Source: Candidatus Rhodoferax mariagerensis
GTDB taxonomy: Bacteria; Pseudomonadota; Gammaproteobacteria; Burkholderiales; Burkholderiaceae_C
DNA: 64,000 nucleotides
Assembly: GCA_016719055.1 (NCBI GenBank)
Contig: JADKAW010000015.1
Coordinates: 86,792-150,791 of the forward strand
Reading direction: 5' to 3'
The translations under genes were made by a program, and so were the position numbers. Shown in pieces: positions 46,755-55,438 of this stretch (positions within the stretch are counted from its first letter, which is position 1; every line of letters starts with the position of its first letter). The notes beneath the pieces were generated by a model. The model saw nothing but the letters and a program-made list of their open reading frames with translations. It searched no databases and was not told the origin of the DNA.

Positions 46755-49733
46755 TCACTGTGGCTGCCAGGTGATGGCCTTGGAAGTCAATTTGCCCAGC
46801 AAGCCCAGCAGGCTGTCGCGCGAATCGTGAAGCGCCTGCAACACCCGTTTGGCATCCTGGCTGTTGCCAGACAGGGCCAACGCCAAAGCTTCGCTAGCCA
46901 GGAAGTGGCATCGTTCATGATGAATCGCAATTTCCTTGTACTCTGGCGCACTGCCATACCGGGTCACACCACTGCCCCGATACCAACGACCAAAGCTGCA
47001 GCAGATATCGCTGTCAGATTCAACGACCCCATCGACTTCCAGGCGCGAGATCTGTCGGGTCACTTTGTCAACCCAGGCGCGGTGGCTTTGGGCAACGACC
47101 AGCAAGGTGACATCCTGATTCAGGGTGGGGATGGTCATTGCGGCCCAAGACTGATTGACCTGCCAGGTATGCAGCCATGACAACACCTGATCGGCCGGCA
47201 TGGGCCGGGAAATGCCATAGCCCTGTGCCAGATGACAGCCAAAATGCAGCAGCATGGCGCCATGCTCCAGCGTTTCAACGCCTTCGGCAATCACCGGCCG
47301 GTTGAAAGCCTGCGCCAGGCGCACCACACTCTCGACAATGCCCAGACCGCCCGGGTCTTCCAGCATCACGCGCACAAAACTCTGGTCAATCTTGAGCAAC
47401 TGCACCGGCAGGTTCAAAAAATACGTCAACGAAGAGTAGCCGGTACCAAAATCATCCAGCGCAAACTGCACGCCCAGGTTGCGGCACTGGGTGATGGTTT
47501 CCACTGCTTTCTTCATGTCGGCAAGTGCGGCTGTTTCGAGAATTTCAAGCTCCAGGCGCTCAGGTGCCACATCGGCATGACGCGCCAGGATCAACCCCAA
47601 TCGATCCGCAAAATTGTCACGCAGCAGGTGATCGGCGCTCACGTTGGCGCTTACCTTGCAATCAATGCCAGCGCGGCTCCAGGCAGCCATTTGCGTCAGC
47701 ACGGTGTCGATGACCCACTCACCCACCCACACTTCGAGCTCGCTGCCATCCATGAAGTGCAAAAACTCTGCCGGCGCAAGCAAGCCTTTGTCCGGATGCT
47801 GCCAACGGATCAGCGCCTCAAAACCCACGATGTCGCCATTGACCAGATTGGCCTTGGGCTGAAAGAAGAGCACAAACTCATCTTGTTGCAGTGCCTCGCC
47901 CAGCCGCTGCATGTAATGCCGTTGCGTCTGAACTTGCCGGTCATGGACCGGATCGAAAAAATGGTAGCTGTTCTTGCCGGTCTCCTTGGCCAGATACATG
48001 GCCTGATCGGCGTGCCGCAGCAACACGTCGGCGTCCGATTCGTCGGCAGGATAAACCGTGACACCCACACTTGCCGATACGACAGCCATCTTTCCGTCTA
48101 TTTCCACAGGCTCCCTGATCACCTCGAGTACACGGTCCAGCGCCAAATAACTCTCCTGCGGACCGATCAGGTCTGTCAGCAGCAGAACAAATTCGTCACC
48201 GCCCAGTCGACCCACGGTATCATCTATTCGCATGACTTTTTTCAGCCGCTGGGTCACTTCTACCAGCAGTTTGTCGCCGCCAGAATGTCCAAACTGGTCA
48301 TTGACGGCCTTGAACCCATCCAGGTCCAGGTAACAAACCGCCACTGAGCGGCCGCTGCGCCGGGTGCGCGCAAGTGCCTGACCCAAACGGTCCAGCAACA
48401 AACGGCGATTGGGCACACCGGTCAACAGATCAAAGTGCGCGATGCGATACAACTCTTCCTCGTGGGCCTTGAGCAGACTGATGTCCGAAAAGACGCCGAT
48501 GTAATGCTGCAGTTTGCCGGCACTGTCCCGAATCACTGAAAGAGAAAGGATCTCGGTGTACGACTCGCCATTTTTGCGACGGTTGCACACTTCCCCCTGC
48601 CAGAAGTCATGCTCCGTAATTGATGACCACATCTGTTGGTAGAAAGCGGCATCATGTTTGCCTGAAGCAAGCAGTTTGGGCGAACGCCCAATCACGTCTT
48701 CGCGCGAATAACCCGTGATGCGCGTGAAGGCAGGGTTCACATCCTCAATCGCTTTGTCGGGGTCGGTAATGATGATGCCTTCATAGCTGCTGGCATACAC
48801 GCTGGCGGCAAGACGCAGCCCGGACTCACTGCGCTTTCTGTCACTGATGTCCCGAATTACGGCGCTGTAGTGCGGCCCCTTCACAGTCGCCCATGAACCC
48901 AGCACCAACTCAATGGGAAATTCTTCACCATTTTTATTCAAGCCCACCAACTCAAGCACTTTGCCAACCAAGTGTGGTGGTGCACCTTCACGCAATCGTG
49001 CCATGGCCAAGTCATGAACCGCGTTGAGTCGCTCGGGCATCAAGCGGTTCAGCGACTGACCCAGCATCTCGGCACTGTTGTGCCCAAACAGATGGCTGGC
49101 ACCTTCGTTCCACCCAATCACCAGTCCTTGCGCGTCAGCCTGAATGATGGCGTCGGGTGCCGTGTCCACCACAGAACGCAGGCGTTGCTCTTTTTCGCTG
49201 AGCACCTGAGCCATGGCCTCGACCTGTTGGCGCTGCAGTTCAGATTCGCGCAAGGCCTTGTAGGTTCGCAGCGCCACGTAAACCGAGACAAATATCTTGT
49301 CCGCTGTCAATTCCGATTTGAGGCGATAACCATCAATTTCGTAGTCGGTGACCACCTCGCGCTGCGGCGCATAACCAGGTTGTCCGGTGACCAGGACAAT
49401 CTGTACCATGCGGTTACAGATGTCTCGACGAATATGGCGCACCAGGTTCAAGCCAGCAAGCTCAGACTCCATCACCACATCCAGCAAGATCAACGAGATA
49501 TCAGGATGCTCGGTCAACAGTTGTTTGGCCTCGGCAGCCGAGTGCGCGTCCAGCAACTGCAGTGGTTTACCCTCGACCCGCATGTCCCTGAGCGCCAAGT
49601 TCAGGACGGCATGAATATCTTTTTCATCATCCACCAGCAACACTTTCCAGGCGCAAGCAACTGTGCTGTCCGGTCCCGTTGCGGGCTCTGGTTCGGGCGC
49701 AAACAGGTCAGAAAAGCTGTCAGGGTCAGTCAT
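46755..49733 (-). CDS. Receiver-PAS-PAS-GGDEF-EAL-CZB cyclic-di-GMP protein
   Basis: 992 residues. Receiver (about 30-150) with acidic VDDEKD and phospho-acceptor LILLDVVM; two PAS domains (about 180-300 and 305-430); GGDEF (about 440-600) with intact GRLGGDEFVLLL and an I-site RIDD five residues before GGDEF; EAL (about 620-870) with FEALIRWQHP, DDFGTGYSSL, IAEGVET and QGYGISRP all intact; C-terminal CZB zinc domain (about 895-985) with SHRAW, CSFGRWY and HHERCH. It can in principle both make and break c-di-GMP, gated by phosphorylation, PAS ligands and zinc or hypochlorite-type signals. Its start overlaps the DUF1638-kinase stop (ATGA). It is the output of the corrinoid operon. Confidence 0.92.
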   Translation of the reverse strand: MTDPDSFSDLFAPEPEPATGPDSTVACAWKVLLVDDEKDIHAVLNLALRDMRVEGKPLQLLDAHSAAEAKQLLTEHPDISLILLDVVMESELAGLNLVRHIRRDICNRMVQIVLVTGQPGYAPQREVVTDYEIDGYRLKSELTADKIFVSVYVALRTYKALRESELQRQQVEAMAQVLSEKEQRLRSVVDTAPDAIIQADAQGLVIGWNEGASHLFGHNSAEMLGQSLNRLMPERLNAVHDLAMARLREGAPPHLVGKVLELVGLNKNGEEFPIELVLGSWATVKGPHYSAVIRDISDRKRSESGLRLAASVYASSYEGIIITDPDKAIEDVNPAFTRITGYSREDVIGRSPKLLASGKHDAAFYQQMWSSITEHDFWQGEVCNRRKNGESYTEILSLSVIRDSAGKLQHYIGVFSDISLLKAHEEELYRIAHFDLLTGVPNRRLLLDRLGQALARTRRSGRSVAVCYLDLDGFKAVNDQFGHSGGDKLLVEVTQRLKKVMRIDDTVGRLGGDEFVLLLTDLIGPQESYLALDRVLEVIREPVEIDGKMAVVSASVGVTVYPADESDADVLLRHADQAMYLAKETGKNSYHFFDPVHDRQVQTQRHYMQRLGEALQQDEFVLFFQPKANLVNGDIVGFEALIRWQHPDKGLLAPAEFLHFMDGSELEVWVGEWVIDTVLTQMAAWSRAGIDCKVSANVSADHLLRDNFADRLGLILARHADVAPERLELEILETAALADMKKAVETITQCRNLGVQFALDDFGTGYSSLTYFLNLPVQLLKIDQSFVRVMLEDPGGLGIVESVVRLAQAFNRPVIAEGVETLEHGAMLLHFGCHLAQGYGISRPMPADQVLSWLHTWQVNQSWAAMTIPTLNQDVTLLVVAQSHRAWVDKVTRQISRLEVDGVVESDSDICCSFGRWYRGSGVTRYGSAPEYKEIAIHHERCHFLASEALALALSGNSQDAKRVLQALHDSRDSLLGLLGKLTSKAITWQPQ

Positions 49734-51502
49734 GGCATTTCTCTCGAACCATCATGATTGGGGACCTCAATGCGAAAACACACACCGGTGCCGGGGCTGC
49801 TCTCAAGCGCGACGCTACCGCCGAGTCGCTGAGTGATCAGGTTGTAGACCAGGTGCATGCCCAATCCGATGCCCTGTTGCATGTCGGTGGTAAAAAACGG
49901 GTCAAAAATTCGCGCCTGTGCTTCTGGCGTGAGTCCGTGGCCATCGTCAGCGTAAACAAAAGACAGCATAGCCTTGGTTTGTACCAGTGTTACCTCGATG
50001 CAACCCGTGTCGCGCCCTTTAAAGCCGTGCTGCAGTGAATTGGCGATGAAGTTGGTGAAGATGCTGGTCCAGTCGCCGGGGTAGCTTTCAAGCTCCAGCG
50101 CATCGTCGCAAGTCACCTTGACCTGAAAACGATCTGGCGGCATGCGGTCACCAAAACTGTGGATGACGTCATTGAGGCAACTTATGACCCGAAAACGACT
50201 TTTAGTCTGCGGCAAGCCATTCACGGCCACTTGCCGAAACTTGTCGATCAGCCGTCCGATGCGTTCCAGATTGGACAGGATCAGCGACGACTGCGACTGT
50301 GAGTCTTTCAGGTAGCCTTGCAGGTCTGATTGCGTCATGCGCCGCTCTGAAAAGCTTTGCGACAGACTCTGGGTGCGGGTCTGCAGGGTGGACGCAGCCA
50401 GCACCCCAACACCCACCGGTGTGTTGATCTCATGCGCCACCCCGGCCACCATCACGCCCAGCGAGGCCATCTTTTCAGCTTCCACCAGGCGTTTGCGGGT
50501 TCGGGCGTTTTCAATGGCGAGTGCCATCATATCGGTCATGGCCAAAGCCAGATTGAGGTAGCGCTCACGATGTTGTGGAAAGGCCAGGCCATCCACCACG
50601 ATGTGACCAAACACATGCTCGTCGCGCGCAACCCGCAGCAAAAAACCCTGTGCCGAGCTTGTCCAACCGTAAGACGCTTTCAAGGCTCGAACTTCTTCAG
50701 CGATGGCAGCCGGCACATCGCTCAACCCGGCCCCAAGCTGTGTTTCGATTGACACGTAGTGCCAGACGGCCGGCGCAAACAGCATGCGAAACAGGTCTTC
50801 GATAGCGCCAATCACCTCGGGTTCAGTGCGCGACTTGGTCATGCGAGCAAGCAAGTCCATTGCTGTCATGTGATCTGCCAACTCGCGCGCATGCTCTTTG
50901 GCGCGCTGCTTGACCAGAATTTGAGACTGCGCAAGCCGCCATTCGAGCACCAGGCGATTGACATAAAAGCGCAGGTGATCCAGCCCAACCCCAATTCGGT
51001 GAACCGGCAAGCCAATGGCCGTCTGAAGCTCGGCCAACTGCCCGGCGGCCTGGTCGTCAACACCTGTATCCAAAAAAACCAGGCGTTTTGCAAAGTCCTG
51101 AAAGAAAGCGCCGGCGCTGTCATTTGTAAAGCCCAACTCGGCCACATGGTGTTGCCAGTTTTGCAGCCAGCCTGGACTCATCAGGTAGCCGCCACCACAC
51201 ATCGCCTCACCCACCATCGTGGTGCCCGCCACCAGATGAAAACACTGCTCCTGAATCAGCAGCCGGGTGGTGGGGAAATCAGTGGGAGGATTTCCTAGCG
51301 CGCCAACGCAGGCGCGGCCCAAAATGACCACCTCTGAACAACCCTCAGGCAAAAGGTCGCGAAGCTCATCCCACCTCAGTGGCGTACGCCCACATCGGGC
51401 CGGAAAGGCACGCGACACAACATCTGGCCAAGCTTCCGTTGCCAGGCAAGCCTGAATTTCCGAGTGAAAGTTTTGGCATCCAAAGATGCAGAGCTTGGCC
51501 AT
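49730..51502 (-). CDS. DUF1638-histidine kinase fusion
   Basis: 590 residues from ATG 51502 (MAKLCIFGCQNFHSEI). Residues about 1-200 match DUF1638, a family I know mainly from corrinoid-dependent methyltransferase loci: early CIFGC, VVILGRACVGAL, EQCFHLVAGTTMV and GVGLDHLRFYVNRLVLEWR. Next are a coiled coil and a GAF-like region (about 215-350), then HisKA with GVAHEINTPVGVGVLAA, and HATPase_c with FTNFIANSLQHGF, YADDGHGL and FDPFFTTDMQQGIGLGM. There is no membrane segment. It lies 24 bases after the UroD/MtaA-like gene and overlaps the c-di-GMP protein start. A fusion of DUF1638 to a kinase is, to my knowledge, not a described arrangement. Confidence 0.88.
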   Translation of the reverse strand: MAKLCIFGCQNFHSEIQACLATEAWPDVVSRAFPARCGRTPLRWDELRDLLPEGCSEVVILGRACVGALGNPPTDFPTTRLLIQEQCFHLVAGTTMVGEAMCGGGYLMSPGWLQNWQHHVAELGFTNDSAGAFFQDFAKRLVFLDTGVDDQAAGQLAELQTAIGLPVHRIGVGLDHLRFYVNRLVLEWRLAQSQILVKQRAKEHARELADHMTAMDLLARMTKSRTEPEVIGAIEDLFRMLFAPAVWHYVSIETQLGAGLSDVPAAIAEEVRALKASYGWTSSAQGFLLRVARDEHVFGHIVVDGLAFPQHRERYLNLALAMTDMMALAIENARTRKRLVEAEKMASLGVMVAGVAHEINTPVGVGVLAASTLQTRTQSLSQSFSERRMTQSDLQGYLKDSQSQSSLILSNLERIGRLIDKFRQVAVNGLPQTKSRFRVISCLNDVIHSFGDRMPPDRFQVKVTCDDALELESYPGDWTSIFTNFIANSLQHGFKGRDTGCIEVTLVQTKAMLSFVYADDGHGLTPEAQARIFDPFFTTDMQQGIGLGMHLVYNLITQRLGGSVALESSPGTGVCFRIEVPNHDGSREMP

Positions 51503-51526
51503 AAAAAGCACTTCAATACACGGCAG

Positions 51527-52588
51527 CTAATCCTGCCAGTCGTCGATCCAGGTGAGGGGGTACTGGCCCCAACGTTCTACAGCATCGCGAATCGCCAGCA
51601 GCACCGACTCTGGCACCTGCCAGGGGATTTCTCCATGGTTGTCGGCCAGCAAAAAGCCGCCACCCTGCCCGGCTTTTGCAATGGCGCGCTTGACCTCCAT
51701 TTCTGCCTGCTGCGGCGTCCAGCGCCGCATTTCCACACCATTGAGGTTGCCCAGCAGACTGACGCGGCCGCCAGCGGCTGTCTTGAGTTCGGCCAAATCT
51801 TCGAGGCCACTGACCCCGACGACGGCTGTGCCGGTATCTGCAATGTCCGACAAAATGGACAAGCCACGCCCAGAGGCCAGATGGGTGGCGGTGGGGCCTT
51901 TGATTCTGGAAATGGTGCGCTTGGCCACCTGCTGCCCAGTGAGAAGATAGAGCTCTCTGGGTATGCTGGTGGTCGACGATACCGGGTCAAAATAACAAAT
52001 GGCCGTGGCACCCGCTTCCAGTTGGGCGTTGGCCCACGACACGGTGAACTCTTCATTGAGCTGCATCAGCCTGTCAAACAAGGCGGGCTGTTCGTACATC
52101 AACTCGATGTACGAGTGAAACCCCATCTGCATCACGGGCAGCGAGAACGGAGAAATGGCCACGCCAATGATGGGCACCGTGTCAATCAGCTGTTGTTTAA
52201 GCAGGCGAATGCTGGTTAAAACCTTTTGCAGTGCTGGCGAGTTCTCAACCTTGGGCGACGATAGGGTCTCGATGTCTGCGGGTCGGGTGATGACGGGCGC
52301 ACCGCAGGTCGGGGGGCCATCTGGCACAAAGTTGGTGGTACCACCCCAAGCTTCAGTTTCGATGGACGCGTAAAAAAACGGGTAAACACAATCACCCCGG
52401 TATTTTTCCAGTAAACGCATTTGCCCTTGCGCCACCTGCTCGGCACTCGAAAAGTAATGCTCAATGGTCATACCGAGTTCTTTGGCACCGTGCATCGTTG
52501 TCAGCAAAAACAGCGGTACGCGGTCGGGCTCCTGGTGTCCCAGCGTGGTCAGAACCCGTTGCATGGAAGTCATGGTTGTTGATGTCAT
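51527..52588 (-). CDS. UroD/MtaA-family corrinoid methyltransferase homologue
   Basis: 353 residues, a TIM-barrel of the uroporphyrinogen decarboxylase superfamily, nearer to MtaA/MtbA methyltransferases than to HemE: TTLGHQEPDRVPLFLLTTM, ISPFSLPVMQMGFHSYIELM, ATAICYFDPVSSTTSIP and LLGNLNGVEMRRWTPQQ. In MtaA-type enzymes zinc is held by H-x-C and a later C. Here the first site reads THLASG (Cys replaced by Ala) and the last reads ADNHGEIP (Cys replaced by His), so normal thiol-activating zinc chemistry is doubtful. Start overlaps the corrinoid protein stop (ATGA). It may have become a sensor or work on another acceptor. Confidence 0.85.
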   Translation of the reverse strand: MTSTTMTSMQRVLTTLGHQEPDRVPLFLLTTMHGAKELGMTIEHYFSSAEQVAQGQMRLLEKYRGDCVYPFFYASIETEAWGGTTNFVPDGPPTCGAPVITRPADIETLSSPKVENSPALQKVLTSIRLLKQQLIDTVPIIGVAISPFSLPVMQMGFHSYIELMYEQPALFDRLMQLNEEFTVSWANAQLEAGATAICYFDPVSSTTSIPRELYLLTGQQVAKRTISRIKGPTATHLASGRGLSILSDIADTGTAVVGVSGLEDLAELKTAAGGRVSLLGNLNGVEMRRWTPQQAEMEVKRAIAKAGQGGGFLLADNHGEIPWQVPESVLLAIRDAVERWGQYPLTWIDDWQD

Positions 52589-53217
52589 TGCAGTTCTCCC
52601 ATCAAACGTTGCACAATTGCCACGGCTTGCGCTGCGCTGCTGCCCATGGCATCGGCACCCACCTCTTTCCAGAGTCCGTCATCGAACATGAACGGCGCGC
52701 CACCCACAATCACCCGGATATCTGCGCCCCGAGCTTTCAAGCGCTCGCACACCTCGCGCACTTTCAGTGCAGAGGGCAGCATCAGCACAGAGATCATCAG
52801 CACACGAATTTTGTCTGCCACCGCGCGCTCAACCAATGCATCGACGTCCATGCGGCCATAGTCAAACAGCTCAAACCCGCTGGCGCGCATGACGGAATAC
52901 ACAATCCGTTTGCCCAGGTCGTGGTAGTCGCTGAGCACCACAATCGCAGAGCGTGGCTGGTGTTTACGGTCCGGGTCACTGGGTGGCAGCGTCCTGTCGA
53001 CCAATTCTTCGCAGAAGCGCCCACTCATGTAGACCTGGGACAAGGCAACCTCTCCAGAGTCCCAGGCGGTGCCAATTTGCTCCAGTGCCGGCACCACCAC
53101 TTGCTCGACTGCCTCAATAGGGGACAGTTTCAGCAGGACTTCCTGAAAGATGCTGTCGGCTTGAACCCGGTCCAGCGATTCCAGTGCGTCGCGAAATGAT
53201 GCAACTGAGGTTTCCAT
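52585..53217 (-). CDS. Corrinoid (methyl-B12) protein, MtaC/MttC-like
   Basis: 210 residues. An N-terminal four-helix cap (about 1-90; ALEQIGTAWDSGEVALSQVY) and a C-terminal Rossmann B12 domain with the base-off motif DYHDLG (D-x-H-x2-G), VLMISVLMLPSALKVRE and VIVGGAPFMFDDGLWKEVGA. Such proteins carry a methyl group on cobalt between methyltransferases. It is the first gene of the operon and translationally coupled to the UroD/MtaA homologue, its expected partner. No substrate-specific MtaB/MttB-type methyltransferase and no RamA-like reactivase gene is in the window. Confidence 0.92.
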   Translation of the reverse strand: METSVASFRDALESLDRVQADSIFQEVLLKLSPIEAVEQVVVPALEQIGTAWDSGEVALSQVYMSGRFCEELVDRTLPPSDPDRKHQPRSAIVVLSDYHDLGKRIVYSVMRASGFELFDYGRMDVDALVERAVADKIRVLMISVLMLPSALKVREVCERLKARGADIRVIVGGAPFMFDDGLWKEVGADAMGSSAAQAVAIVQRLMGELQ

Positions 53218-53504
53218 TTGGGCAATCTCCTTGATCCAGACAATGTTGGCCTGTTTTCAGTTCCCTGGCCAACTCAACACATACGAAGGTGCAAACCAGT
53301 CTTGCCCTGCATCCGAAAATTTCTTAAGCAGGGTAAGCAGGTTTACATCTTAGTAACGAGCAGGGGAAACACCAATCAGGTTGATACCTGAGTCATGCGG
53401 ATAAAACACCTGAACTGACGCGCCCTTGATGCTTCTTTGCAGCGCAAAAGAAACATTCACCATCCTCCTTGCCGTTACGATGCGTACACCTGCAAAACCG
53501 TGTC

Positions 53505-54629
53505 ATGAACGAGCCCACTCCCACACTTACCCTGCAAATCACCGCTGACGGACCATGCGCTCGGCTGGGTGGCTGCTGGAGCGCCGCCAGGCTGGCCGAG
53601 CCTGACAATTGGGACAGCATTCAACAAGCCATTGCCGACTGCATGGGTCAGACCGGTTGTGGCTGGAACCTGACCGGTATCATGCGGCTCGACCACACCG
53701 GTGCGCAACTGCTATGGAACGCCTGGGGGCGCCAATGGCCGGCCCAGCTGTCACTGCAGCCCGGCCAGCGCGCCATGCTGGAGCGGGTTGCCCACTTCAC
53801 CACACCGCCGCCCAAAGCGCCGCGCTTTAGCATTCTGCGGGCATTTCTAAAACTCGGAGAAGCCGTCTGGGTGGTGCTGGACCATGCCAAAGGCCTGCTC
53901 AGGCTGATGGGGCAGTTGCAAATTGACCTGGTCACGCTGCTGCGCGCGCCGCGCCGTGGACCCTGGCGCGATGTGTCTGGCAACCTGTACCACATTGGCG
54001 CCACCGCCTTGCCGATCACAGCGCTGGTCGGTTTCATGATTGGCATTGTGCTAGCCTACCTGATGTCGCGCCAGCTGCGGCAGTTTGGCGCGGACACCTT
54101 CATCGTCAACATTCTGGGCATTGCGCTGATCCGGGAACTGGGGCCGATGCTGGCGGCCATTTTGATTGCCGGGCGATCAGGCTCGGCCATCACGGCACAG
54201 ATTGGCGTGATGCGCGTGACCGAAGAGCTTGACGCCATGCGTGTCATGGGTATCCCCAGGGGCTTTCGGCTGGTACTGCCGCGTGCGTTGGCGATTGCTC
54301 TGGCCATGCCGCTGATTGCGGTCTGGACCACGGCTGCCTCGATGCTGGGTGGCATGCTGGCTGCAGATCTGGTGCTGGGCGTGACGCCCGCCTATTTTTT
54401 TGCCACCCTGCCCAATGCAGTGTCGATTGGCAACCTGTGGCTGGCATTAGGCAAGTCGGTGGTGTTTGGCCTGCTGATTGCGCTGATTGGCTGCCACTAC
54501 GGCCTGCGTGTCAAACCCAACACCGAGAGTCTGGGCCAGGGCACCACCGCATCGGTGGTGACCAGCATCACCATGGTGCTGCTGGTGGACGCTGCGTTTG
54601 CCGTGATCTTCAAGAACGTCGGCTTATGA
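53505..54629 (+). CDS. mlaE: MlaE-family lipid ABC permease with N-terminal STAS-like domain
   Basis: 374 residues from ATG 53505; the frame extends to 53469 but that lies in the divergent promoter region. Residues about 1-110 look STAS-like (TGIMRLDHTGAQLLWNAWG). The permease has the MlaE signature FIVNILGIALIRELGPMLAA, IAGRSGSAITAQIG and EELDAMRVMGI, with about five helices. It is part of an MCE/Mla importer that moves lipids between outer and inner membranes. It opens a four-gene operon; its stop overlaps the ATPase start (ATGA). Confidence 0.9.
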   Translation: MNEPTPTLTLQITADGPCARLGGCWSAARLAEPDNWDSIQQAIADCMGQTGCGWNLTGIMRLDHTGAQLLWNAWGRQWPAQLSLQPGQRAMLERVAHFTTPPPKAPRFSILRAFLKLGEAVWVVLDHAKGLLRLMGQLQIDLVTLLRAPRRGPWRDVSGNLYHIGATALPITALVGFMIGIVLAYLMSRQLRQFGADTFIVNILGIALIRELGPMLAAILIAGRSGSAITAQIGVMRVTEELDAMRVMGIPRGFRLVLPRALAIALAMPLIAVWTTAASMLGGMLAADLVLGVTPAYFFATLPNAVSIGNLWLALGKSVVFGLLIALIGCHYGLRVKPNTESLGQGTTASVVTSITMVLLVDAAFAVIFKNVGL

Positions 54630-55414
54630 ACCAGCCCGTCGTCCAGATCAACAAGCTGTGGTCGATTTTTCGCAATGCCGGGCGCGATGCGGTCATTCAC
54701 CAAAACCTTGACCTGAGCATCTATACAGGCGAAATGCTGTCGATTGTGGGTGGCTCAGGCTCGGGCAAAACCGTATTGCTGCGGCAAATTCTGGGGTTGG
54801 CGCGTCCCAGCAGGGGCAGTGTCAGCGTGCTCGGTGAGCCGGCGTCGCAACTGGGCCGCGAGGGTGCTGCCAGCCGGGTGGGCATGCTGTTTCAGCACGG
54901 GGCCCTGTTTTCGGCATTTGATGTGCTCGACAACATTGCGTTTGCACTGCGCGAACTCAAAACCTTGCCCGCAGAGCTGATTTACGACGTGGCCATGGTC
55001 AAGCTGCAGATGGTGGGGCTGGACCCGTCAGCAGCGCACAAGATGCCCTCAGACTTGTCAGGCGGCATGATCAAACGCGTGGCCCTGGCGCGCGCCTTGA
55101 TCATGGACCCACCGCTGCTGCTGCTCGATGAGCCCACTGCGGGCCTGGACCCCGGCAGTGCCGACGAGTTTTGTGCCCTGCTCAAATCATTGCACCAGGA
55201 GCTGGGCCTGACGGTGGTGATGGTGACGCACGACCTGGACACCTTGCTGGAACTCAGCACCCGTATTGCCGTGGTGGCCGACAAACACATCGTGGCTGAC
55301 GGCACCGCCGCGCAGGTGATGGCGCAGCCGCACCCCTTCATCAAGGAATTTTTTCTCGGCGAACGAGGCCAGCGGGCCAGTGCGCTGTTGCAAACCAGCC
55401 CCAAAGCAGGTTAA
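54626..55414 (+). CDS. mlaF: Mla-type ABC transporter ATP-binding protein
   Basis: 262 residues from ATG 54626, fixed by the ATGA overlap with mlaE; the longer open frame is chance. Walker A GGSGSGKTVLLRQILG, Q-loop MLFQHGALF, signature LSGGMIKRVALARAL, Walker B LLLLDEPTAGLDP, H-loop VTHDLDT. It powers the lipid transporter. mlaD follows after 24 bases. Confidence 0.93.
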   Translation: MNQPVVQINKLWSIFRNAGRDAVIHQNLDLSIYTGEMLSIVGGSGSGKTVLLRQILGLARPSRGSVSVLGEPASQLGREGAASRVGMLFQHGALFSAFDVLDNIAFALRELKTLPAELIYDVAMVKLQMVGLDPSAAHKMPSDLSGGMIKRVALARALIMDPPLLLLDEPTAGLDPGSADEFCALLKSLHQELGLTVVMVTHDLDTLLELSTRIAVVADKHIVADGTAAQVMAQPHPFIKEFFLGERGQRASALLQTSPKAG

Positions 55415-55438
55415 AACCGGGGTCACGACACACAGCTT

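Noticed and set aside
52585..53217. Treating the corrinoid protein as evidence for methanol or methylamine metabolism
   Set aside because: No MtaB, MttB or RamA homologue is in the window, and the partner methyltransferase lacks its zinc cysteines.
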